Shown: positions 19,559 to 29,193 of the stretch, one piece after another | Layout: the number at the start of each line of letters is the position of its first letter | Numbering within the stretch: the stretch's first letter is position 1 | Assembly (NCBI GenBank): GCA_000697665.1 | Contig: KL197764.1 | Span: forward strand, 45,703 to 84,334 | Direction of reading: 5' to 3' | Source of the DNA: Jaapia argillacea MUCL 33604 | Lineage: Eukaryota; Basidiomycota; Agaricomycetes; Jaapiales; Jaapiaceae | Length of the DNA: 38,632 nucleotides | Position numbers and translations under genes: made by a program | The notes under the pieces: generated by a model | Databases searched by the model: none | Seen by the model: the letters and a program-made list of their open reading frames with translations, nothing else | Told to the model about the DNA's origin: nothing

Positions 19559-22500
19559 TTGGATACCCCTGAATCATTATCTATTTCCACTCTAAAAAAC
19601 TCAGGAACTCCATCTTTACACATCCAGATCGAACTTATCGGAAGGAATCAAACCACCACCACGGAAGCCTTAGTCAACAGCGGGGCCACTGGAAATTTAA
19701 TCAGTTACAAGTACGCTGTCAAGCAACAAATGAACCTTCAGAAACTACCAACCCAAATTCCAGTCCACAACGTAGACCACTCCGAAAACGCAAATGGAGA
19801 AATTCGCTACTATGTCAAGTTAGGAGTCCGAATCCATGGACAAGAAGAAGGAACCCACACAGAAAACAACTGATTCTACGTCACCAATATAGGAAGAGAA
19901 AACATCATCCTCGGAAGCAACTGGTTGCTAGAACACAACCCGGAAATAGACTGGCAAACTTACACACTCAACCTCAGCCGATGCCCAGACACATGCCAGA
20001 TCTGAGAAGGACCCGTCGTTGTGCAAGCCAAACTGGCCCCAAAGATTCAGCATCGTGAAATGGAAGCCATCGTGGTCAAGAAGGTTAAAACCAAAACGCA
20101 AAAACACAGGAAACAAGGGACGCTTCCTTCCAAATTATGGACCATAGACAAAACTGCGAACCCAGACCAGGAGATACGACCCTGGACATACCAAGGCATC
20201 AAAGTACACTGAGCATTAATGGGGAACCCATTACCTGAAGATGATGAGGACCCTGACGAGGAAGAACACCCCATCATTATCACAGCAAGGGCCCATGGAA
20301 ACAAGTCCATTGAACTCGCAGAGAAAGCCACCCAGGGACAGAAGGAGAAGACCCTAGAAGAAATGGTACCTAGGGAATATTGGAAATATAGAAGAATCTT
20401 CGAAAAGAAAGTATCAGAACGCTTCCCGATAAAACACCCATGGGACCATGCGATAGAACTGAAGGAAGGATAGAAACCCATCAACTGCAAAACTTACCCC
20501 CTATCTCCGGCAGAACAAAAGGAACTCGATGCCTTCCTTGAAGAACAACTAGAAAAGAAGTACATTAGACCATCGAAGTCTCAACTATTGTCACCCTTCT
20601 TCTTCGTAAAAAAGAAGGACAGAAAACTCTGGCCGACACAGGATTACCGATATCTCAATTCGATGATGGTCAAGAACACCTACCCAATACCACTCATCTC
20701 CGAACCCATCGATAAATTGAAAGGAGCCAAAATCTACTCGAAATTAGACCTACGGTGGGGATACAACAACATAAGAATCAAAGAAGGAGACAAATGGAAG
20801 GCAGCCTTCAAAACCAACCGAGGACTCTACGAACCACGCATAATGTTCTTCGGGTTAACCAACTCACCTGCAACCTTTCAAACAATGATGAATGAATTGT
20901 TCAAGGAATTAATCGACGAAGAATGTGTCATAGTATACTTGGATGACATCCTGAGCTTCACACACAATATCACAGAACATCGACATATACTCCATCGAGT
21001 AATGAAGATCCTGGAAGAAAATGACCTCTTCCTAAAGCCAGAAAAGTGTATGTTCAAAGTCCCCAAAATCGAATATCTTGGGTTAATGGTCTCCCATAAT
21101 CTGGTCGAGATGGACCCAATCAAGGTCGCCGGAATTATGGAATGGCCCAAACCCAAAAAGGTTAAAGAAGTTCAATCCTTCCTGGGATTCTGCAACTTCT
21201 ACTGACGATTCATTTGTGACTTCTCAAAAATCGCCAAACCACTGTTCGAACTAACCAAGAAGGAACACAAATGGGACTGGACTACCAAGTGCCAGGAAGC
21301 CTTTGATGAACTCAAGGCATTGTTCACGTCATCCCCGACGCTGGTAACACCAGACACCACCAAACCATTCCAGATTGAATGTGACGCATCTGATTATGCC
21401 ACAGGCGCTGTTCTCACACAGCTGGAGGACAATGGAAAATGGCACCCAGTCGCATATCTATCAAAATCCTTATCAGATGCAGAACGGAATTACGACATCT
21501 ATGATAAGGAATTACTCGCAATCATTCGCTCTTTGGAAGCATGGCGACACTATCTGGAGGGATGACCCATCAGATCAAAATCTACACAGACCACAAGAAT
21601 CTAGAATACTTTCAAAACGCCCAGAAGCTTAGTTGACGACAAGCATGATGGGGCCAGTTCTTGACAAGATTCGATTTTGAACTAATACACAAACCAGGAA
21701 AGTCCAATAAATCTGACGGACTTTCAAGATGACAAGACCATAAGGAGGGGGTGGATACCGACAACCAGGACAGGATTCTACTAGGCCCCCAACTTTTCAC
21801 CAAACAAGTCAATATCACCAGACGAGGAACCGCTTCGACACACTCCCCCATCATCGCACAACACATCCGACTAGCAATATGAAGCATAATGACAGCAAAC
21901 TCTGAGGAACATATACAGATAACGGGAGATTCAGACCTAAAGGAGGAAATCAGAAGGAACAACAAATTGGATGACTCAGTAGCAACAGCACTCGACTCTA
22001 TTCGCACACAAGGACCACGATCCCTTACCAAAGGGCTAGAAGAATGGAACCTAGAAGATGGATTAATCCTCTACCGAGGGAAGATATACGTACCCAGGAA
22101 CACAGACCTACAATAAAAAGTCATAAAATCATGCCATGATCCCACCCTAATGGGACACCCCAGAAGATACAAGACCCTAGAAATCGTGCAACGAGATTAC
22201 TGGTGGCCTGGTATGTCAATATTCATCAGAAATTACATCGAAGGATGCGCGATATGCCAATCCATCAAACCAAACAACAACCCAACACAAGAACCACTGC
22301 ACCCGACAGAGATCCCCACGCAACCCTTCAAAACTGTAACACAAGACTTCATTACCAGCATCCCAGAAGTAGACAGCTTCGATGCCATCCATGTCCTCAC
22401 CGATCGCTTTACCAAAATGGTAATATTCACACCCTGCAACAAAACCATAGATGCTGATGGAACAGCGGAAATTCTCATCAAAGACGCCTTCAGACGATAT

Positions 22501-23772
22501 GGACTGCCAGACAAAATGATATCAGACCAAGGACCCCAGTTCACCTCCCAAGTACTCCACACCATATTCAATCGACTTGACATCAAATCGGCACTAAGCA
22601 CAGGATACCACCCAGAAACTGACAGAGCCACCAAAAGAGTCAATCAGGAACTAGAAATATTCCTCCAAGCATATTGCAACCACGCCCAGAACAACTGGCC
22701 ATCGCTCCTTTACGCAGCGGAACTGTCCCACAACACATGTATACACTCTGCAACCAAGAAGACACCATTCGAGCTCATGCACGGATACCAAGCTAAGGTC
22801 AAACCATTGTTCCGACCCACGCCCAACGTCCCAGCAGCTGAACAATGACTAGAGGAACTCAAGAAATCAAGAGAGGAAGCAGAAGCCTGCCTTAAACTAG
22901 TGGCTGAAGCCATGAAGAACCAGCACGACAAATACGGAACGAAAGGACCCAACTTCAAAGCTGGAGATCTAGTCTGGCTAGAAGGGAAGAATGTCAAAAC
23001 TGAATACCCCAGTGCCAAACTTTCCCCCAAAGGACACAGACCCTTCAAAATAGAAATGATCATTGAATCCGGAACCTACTGGCTCAAACTACCCAAGACA
23101 TGGAGAATACACCCAGTCTTCCACACAGGACTACTAAACCCATACAAAGAGACTGCCGAACACAGATCGAACTATCCACGACCCGTACCTGACCTGATCA
23201 CTGGAGAAGAAGAATTTGAAGTAGAAGAAGTCATCAAATCAAAGTATGCCAGATGAGGAAAGAAGGCCGTCAAGTATCTAGTATGGTGGAAAGGATACCC
23301 AGATTCAGAAAACACATGGGAAGATATGAAAAACCTCTGCAACTCATCAGAACTGGTGGAGGCATTCCATCAGAAACACCCCAAATCTCCCAAACCAGTC
23401 AAACTGGCCTTCACACTACTCAGGATACCCGAAGAAGAATGGACCCGACTTTGGATAGACATTGCAGCCAGATGTGCAGCCTTGGAAAGCCTCCCAAACC
23501 TTCCAGAATATATGGCAAAAACCCCTGACCCCACACGCATAAAAGCCCACCTCCTAAAATTACAGGAATCCATTCCTCAGCGAATACTCCAACAGTCAAA
23601 ACAACCACTCTCGCCTAACAAGCACCCCCAGTCTCCCCAACATTATCAAAATGATCACCGCTGCCATCCTCCACACTCTCACCGTCGTCATCACCCCCAG
23701 CATCCACCTCCCTTCACCCCCGGCCTTCTACGTCACCACCGACAACAAGGTGATGATGCACGAGCACATTGA
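19559..23772 (+). pseudogene. pol: pol: protease, RT, RNase H, integrase, chromodomain
   Basis: Protease: the expected D-S-G-A reads NSGATGNLIS (about 19675). Reverse transcriptase, 20570-21250: SKLDLRWGYNNIRI, then YLDD at 20936-20947 (intact). RNase H: FQIECDASDYATGAVLTQ near 21370. Integrase: a His/Cys zinc region (HPRRYKTLE...CAICQ), then Asp in TQDFITSIP, Asp in SDQGPQFTS and Glu in VNQELEIFLQ. A C-terminal chromodomain at about 23212-23385 (EEFEVEEVIKSKYAR, YLVWWKGYPDSENTWED) places it among the chromoviruses. Stops: TGA where family members have Arg, for example in CNFY*RF (21202-21204), before the chromodomain core and several times near 21635-21735. A frameshift near 21560 separates RNase H from integrase. 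Gag ends in a stop and pol lies in another frame. Confidence 0.93.
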
Positions 23773-25092
23773 GTACTGTGAGCGCTGGCTCATATCTAAC
23801 ATACTCGCCTAGGCCAAACTGGTCAACACTGAGAACTGGATTCTCGAGTGGAAACATGACCAGTCAGAGGAAATATACGTGTGCATGGGCTGCCCCCGTG
23901 CCCTTGACTTCTTCGAATTGGACAATCCGGTCCAAAAACAAATCCATCCTGTACTCCCTGTCCCCATCATCACCATCAACCAACCCCCTGTTCTCGCCCC
24001 CCTTGACTACATGGAATCTGACCCATACAGCCTGGGTCCCATCATCCCGTGCCTCCGCTCCAATGGAATGGTATACGAGGTTCAGGACACATTCGGCCCC
24101 GTCCTCCACCCAGAAGACACCCCTCCTTGCAGTCCTTCCTACCATCCCGAATCACCAACCCACTCTCCTCACCCCTCCGACTACCGCCCACTTGAAGACA
24201 TGGAAGTCGACGACTGGAACAACCACGCTGACTACATGTCCCCCCCATTGATTCTAATTGATGCATCGTCCTCTGACAACTCTCTCCCCACCCTACACCC
24301 TATATCCTCCACCACATCATCCGAGTCAGAAGTCTCTGCCCTGCCCCTCCATCCCCATTGTCCATTGGCAAATGTCCCTCCAACTGCATCTGTTACTCCA
24401 CACCGAGCCTCACCGGCAAATGGAAACCCGAAGGAGGAGAACACAAATGGCCCCCAGCAGGCTTGGCCAACTCGGAAGAGGTCTGGCCCAACCCTGTCAA
24501 TGCCATTGAACGATGGGGGTCCAACCCCAATGTCCCATTCCCATCTCCTTCACCCTCTAACCTCTGGGCCAACTGCCCCCCTCGCTATATCACTACCAAC
24601 AACTCCCACTATCACCGTAAAACCAAGTGCTGGAACTGCCACAAACGAGGACACCTCACACGCTCATGCCCCGCAGACTGTCAACCTCATAAGAAACGAT
24701 CTGTAACCCGCTACTCCCCCCCCACTCATAATGTTTCCAGCCCTTTACTCCCGACCCCTCAGCCGATACTCACGGTTTCACCCCTACCTCAGCCAACCCC
24801 AATTGCAGAGCGAACCGTCAGCGAGGAACACTGCCATTGCACCTATATCGAGGAGAACATACGGAAATGCAAACTCAAGCTGGACAGCGCTCAGTGGGCC
24901 TGGATTCATTGGTTGGAACAAGGAAAACGCCTCGCCATCCCCTCAGATCCCACCTCCTTGCCCCTCACACCACTTTACCCAGACGCCGTTGCATGGCAAC
25001 AATTTCTAGACCGACAAATCTTCGAGATGAATTGGAGTCATGGTAGGATTGGATGGGAATCAGACGAAGGTTTGGGACAAACCTTGGCTTAG
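23651..25092 (+). pseudogene. extra 3' ORF with CCHC zinc knuckle
   Basis: A separate frame starts at ATG 23651 (MITAAILHTLTVVITPSIHL), overlapping the end of pol in another frame. It is broken by a TAG near 23811. It continues as an acidic Pro/Ser-rich protein (YVCMGCPRALDFFELDNPVQ, LEDMEVDDWNNHADYMSPP), shifts frame between about 24358 and 24430, and ends with a zinc knuckle (CWNCHKRGHLTRSC, intact C-x2-C-x4-H-x4-C) and a C-terminal block ending SDEGLGQTLA just before the purine tract. The position after integrase is where retroviruses keep env, but I see no clear transmembrane envelope features; the knuckle suggests nucleic-acid binding. The N terminus is hydrophobic. Function unknown. Confidence 0.65.
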
Positions 25093-25104
25093 AAGAGGGG
25101 GTGG
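25092..25104 (+). promoter_or_regulatory. polypurine tract
   Basis: GAAGAGGGGGTGG ends directly at the 3' LTR start (25105), the usual place for plus-strand DNA priming. Confidence 0.75.
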
Positions 25105-25539
25105 TGTTACAACTTTGTATACCCATTTCGTTTTTTCATTATCTTATCTTATCTCAGACATCTTATCTTGTCTTATCACGCCTCCTCTCAGACTTGTTCC
25201 ATTTGTATCTCGCTGTACTATTATTAACTCGACTTCTCATTCTATACCCCATTCAGCCGGTTACCAATCCTCTGGACCTTCCACCTTATTCTCTATCTTT
25301 CTATCATGTTCTCTTGTATTCCCTGGATGCTATCCTTAGCACCTTCTATACCATTCTACTATGTTCTCTCCTTCTGGTCCTAGTATATAAGGCGCTTTCG
25401 CTCTCCTGTACTCCTCAAGCTTGTCCACTTGAATAATACAGCTCTTTAGCCATACCCTTCAATTGGTTCGCTCCTCATTCGTCATCCTCTACAGCCTCAA
25501 GTTGTAGCCTGAGTACGAGTCGCTAAAGCACCCCTAACA
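25105..25539 (+). repeat. 3' LTR, 435 bp
   Basis: TGTTACAACTTTG ... CCCCTAACA. At several positions where this copy reads CA the 5' copy reads TG, as expected if an ancestral CG lost its C on opposite strands in the two copies. Confidence 0.95.
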
Positions 25540-25544
25540 ATATG
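25540..25544. repeat. LTR element target-site duplication, right copy
   Basis: ATATG, identical to 16646-16650. Confidence 0.95.
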
Positions 25545-27745
25545 GGGTGGGAGTATTCATATTATTGCCTGTATCGACCCAACCATCTGACACTGTTCCC
25601 TGGCAGCCTTAGCGATGGGCCACAAAGGAGAGTCCGTGCCTTGGGCGAGACTGACCCGAGACCCACAGATGTACATTGATGAGACGTGGTTACCTAGCAG
25701 CGGAAAAGTCACAGATCCCTCAAAGATGCATTACAAGGATCTCAAGGAGATGTTGGAAAAGATCAGGGACACTCCCAGTGACAAGTTCGACTTCAAAGTC
25801 GGCGGGAACACCAGGAAGGTGGAGAAGCAAACGAGCACTCGAGGTAGGAGGAAGAAGGTGAAGGTGAAGGATCGGGTGGTCCCACCCACCGAGTTTGACA
25901 GAGTTGATGACCCGTCTGAGACTCTGGAGAAGTTGCAAGGTGTGTAGCTCCTACGATATGCCATACTCCAGACCCAACTCACTGTAGATGGTAAGGCGAA
26001 ACGATCCAAGGCTAGAAGCAGGAAGCAAAAGCCTGACCTCCGATCCGATACAGATGAAACGGATTGGGAGTTGGCCCAAAATGGGAGTGGAGTTGATGAA
26101 AACAGTGAGAACAACTTCTCTCCCCCACTGAAAATAATTCAACTGCATCTCGTACAGGCCTAGAGTCAACTAGGAGCCAGGGAAAGAAGAAACATCAGGC
26201 TGCCGTCCAGGATGTCATTGGTGAGTAGTCTCCACTCTTTTCTGTCCATTCAGCTGACGGCGGAACCCCACTGACTAGAGGTGGGAATGACATCAAAGGC
26301 AAAAGGGAAAATGAAAGCAAAAGAGGATCTGTACGATTCAGAACACACAGATTGGGAACTTCGCCGTCATGGAAGTCCTGATGAGGGTAAGTCTCAATTA
26401 CTCCACTGAACATGCTTGGGACATTGATGATTTCTGAAGATAAAAGGAATACCGAGTGTGAAGGCAAGAGAAACGAAATTGTCGCTATGTTCAGCGACAT
26501 AGACTCAGACTCCTCCACCCCCGCAAACAAGAAAGGCCAACCTCCCCAAGGTAAGCAGTTTATCTTAGCCCCTCCTCTGCTTAAATAACATCCGGCGTAG
26601 TTAAAAAGACACCTGCAGGGATGTCAAAGATGAACAAGGGTATGTGAGCATCATTGCCTGGGATAATGTTGCTGTATTGACATCCAGATTAGGGAAAGCG
26701 AAGCAGAAGTTGACCCCTTGGACTGCATTGGTTGATGACTTGCCAGGAACAGGTATATGTCACCAGGAAGGTCGATTGACGTGTCGCTAACTGTGATCAG
26801 AAGCAGACAAAGGCAAACAGCCCATTAAGTTTCCTTCTGACGACAGTAAGTCAATTCAACTTCATGACGATGCAACTAGATTTGATCCACCACAGACTTG
26901 CCGAGTGAAGTCCCTTCCGGCAAGCAATTGTCTCGCCAGGCACGCATTGAGAGTTCTGAGGAGTCCGAGAGTGAACCTGGTAAGTGTATGTAATTACTTT
27001 GCATGTGCTTTGACTCAGACATGGATCTCAAGCTACTCCTGTTGCTACCCCTGTTACCACACTCATCACTCGCCCAAAACCCCGTCCCCTGGCCAACTTG
27101 GCCATGGTGAGGTGGTTGAAGGAGGAAGCTGGTAAGACGTGTGATAATGCTACCAGTCAAGCTCAGGAAAATGGGAAAGCAGGTGAGGGACTCGCTCAAT
27201 TCTCACCAGAGCTTTGAGTTAATGATGGCTTCAGTCTTCGTCCCAGCTTTGCCAACTCCAAAGCCAGGTCAGATATTTTTCCTCCAATGCAATGGAGGAT
27301 TTTGGCTAACACAACTTCAGAGTCCATGAAGTCTTTGATGAGAGTCCCATGTATGACATTTAGAATTGACTTGTGGGGATGACACTGCTGATTCACATTT
27401 ACAGCCAAACTCAAAGTTCAACCCGTCAAGAAAAGACCACGAGTCGAGGATGGGGAGGAATGTGATCCCGGTATGAAAGAAATCGATGTTCTCTGGCGAT
27501 CGTGACTAAGAAAGTTTCAGATGAACCGCTCAAAAAGAAACAGCATACATCTCAAGTCCCCCTGTCAAGTCAGTGCTTCGCTTTTTTGTTCCCTGGCAAT
27601 CACTCATTATTCTCTAGAGAAAGGTCCGCCAAAACACATCAAAGGGGTTGTCCCAAAGACTCTTCCTGTGAACCATCACCCAGTTACTCAAAGTATTTCA
27701 CTGGTGAAACCTCAGCCAGTTGCCAGCCCATCTCGGCTATGTTGA
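25545..27745 (+). CDS. gene B, 3' part, charged tail made of symmetric micro-exons
   Basis: Coding resumes after the LTR element, crosses a short intron (GTGGGA...GGCAG), and continues LAMGHKGESVPWARLTRDPQ to VKDRVVPPTEFDRVDDPSET. From there the gene breaks into about a dozen exons of roughly 20-140 bp separated by introns of about 50 bp. Nearly all join after the first base of a codon (phase 1), and the frame stays open to TGA 27743-27745. Two consecutive exons carry a similar unit: a basic stretch, then DTDETDWELAQNGSGVDE in one and DSEHTDWELRRHGSPDE in the next. Basic patches near the end (VKKRPRVEDGEE, PLKKKQHTS) look like nuclear-localisation signals. The tail is probably disordered. Function unknown; a nuclear role is an inference. 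Confidence 0.65.
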
Positions 27746-27801
27746 TCATGATCTGTGTTTCAATCAATAGTTTTACATTACAATCCGAGTTCGTCAAAAA
27801 G

Positions 27802-28990
27802 TTAATACACATTCTCCACTTCCACATTCAAAATCACCACCCTCACTATTTCCAAGGCCTCCAGTTCCCTGTAGATGAGACTGCTGAGCTGGTTGAGCTG
27901 TTGCAGGTGAGATGTCATCGTGTTCACGTAATTGTCTTGGATGGCCTCTGGGTGCATCCAAACCCTTTGAGAGAGTCCTAAAATCGCTGTTGAGGAGGGT
28001 GTTGCACCAGCAAACCCACCGCCAATGAGCGTGGGCAGGAATTGATGTCCTCTGGAGGGATGAGGCTGATTCTCGGTGAAGGCAGGAGTACCTGAGGTGG
28101 ATTGGGACTGGCTGAAATGAGTTGATGTGGATGGGACTGGGAGAGGTGGTTGATGTGCATGCGGTGTGACGCTTGTCGAGGGGCTTTGATCCTGTACACA
28201 GGTTCGTCAATGTAAGCAAGTCATATTGTGATGTGCTTACCAGTTTCAACTCTCTCCCTTTGCCCTTATCCTTGGTTGAGATCACCAAAGCATGTTCCAG
28301 CAATTCGGCTATGTTATAAAGAAATTGTTCTGAGGCACATTGTAGGCAATTCAAAAGGTAAATGATCGATATTGACTCACAAGCAGTCTCCTGAAGCTCT
28401 GGCGTCAATGGTGTAGACACAGGAGTGGATTCCCAGCCCAATGCTAAACCTGGGTGGTAGTCAGGAAAAGGTTCTCGGCTGGTGGGGCGAGGTACCAGAG
28501 CCTGGTGCTGTGTGAGGTTGGCAAGGACTTCTGACACTCCTGGGATTTGTGGTTGGGATCTGAAGTCAATGGAGGAGGTCGTGGTCTGACTGGATGGGAG
28601 ACCCTCTGCAGTCTCAGCGATCGGATCAGATGTAATCACCAGAGCATTACCGCTTGGCAGAGGGCTACCCCAATCTAAGGAGGAATCGGATCCTGATGAT
28701 TGGTGAGAATGGCCAATGGACTTCTGTCTTTCATCCACCTCCTGTAGATCCAAGGAGATCGATGAGTTGCTGGAATCTAAATACCAAGTGAAGTCAGATC
28801 TCGTTCGATAAAATGCAATCACATTACCATCTGAGTCACCGTGCATGACCATATCCCGTTCCACTGAATCATCAGGGAAGTCAGCGATGATACAAGAATA
28901 CATACTAGAGAGGATGCACTGTTTGTGCATGATCAAGATGGTTGCAGCCCTTGGCCCATTGGTGTTGCTGAATGCTTGGATCGATCCCAT
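27802..28990 (-). CDS. gene C, Ser/Pro-rich unknown protein
   Basis: From ATG 28990 (MGSIQAFSNTNGPRAATILI) four short introns with GT/AG ends keep one open frame to TAA at 27802. The two nearest the 3' end (about 28330-28381 and 28189-28240) follow ACCP-like and KGRELKL coding. The middle is Ser/Pro/Thr-rich and looks disordered (SSGSDSSLDWGSPLPSG). A short helical segment follows an intron (EQFLYNIAELLEHALVIS), and the C terminus is Leu/Val-rich and helical, possibly a coiled coil (HLQQLNQLSSLIYRELEALE). I saw no internal stop. The family is not recognised. It is convergent with gene B (56 bp between stops) and divergent from gene D. Confidence 0.6.
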
Positions 28991-29193
28991 TCCCTCATGG
29001 CATGCTGTCTAAATCCGGTGATGCCAATTCCTCGTGCCAAGATTGCCAAATCCGGTGTTTCTTTTGTTTCGTAAATTTGTTATGTAATGGTACCTTCTTG
29101 ATTTCTTGGCGTTTGAAGTCTTCCTCTGAAACACTCTTGTTCTACAACATCATCTTGCAACACCTTTCTTCTACAACTCTCGCAATCTTCTCC
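28991..29193. promoter_or_regulatory. bidirectional promoter between genes C and D
   Basis: Only about 200 bp separate the two divergent start codons. The side nearest gene D is pyrimidine-rich. No TATA box is obvious. Confidence 0.45.

Larger units (their letters stand above)
16651..25539 (+). mobile_element. Ty3/gypsy chromovirus (Tf1/sushi-like), full length but decayed
   Basis: 8889 bp with two 435-bp LTRs of the same length beginning TGTTAC and ending CCTAACA, a 5-bp target duplication, a self-priming-type primer-binding site, gag, pol (protease, reverse transcriptase, RNase H, integrase, chromodomain), an extra 3' reading frame with a zinc knuckle, and a purine tract before the 3' LTR. 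Stops and frameshifts occur throughout, so it cannot encode its own proteins. It is inserted in the sense direction in an exon of gene B. Confidence 0.95.

Noticed and set aside
23651-25092. Reading the extra retroelement frame as an envelope gene
   Set aside because: No convincing transmembrane anchor, fusion peptide or Cys-rich ectodomain; the clear feature is a zinc knuckle.
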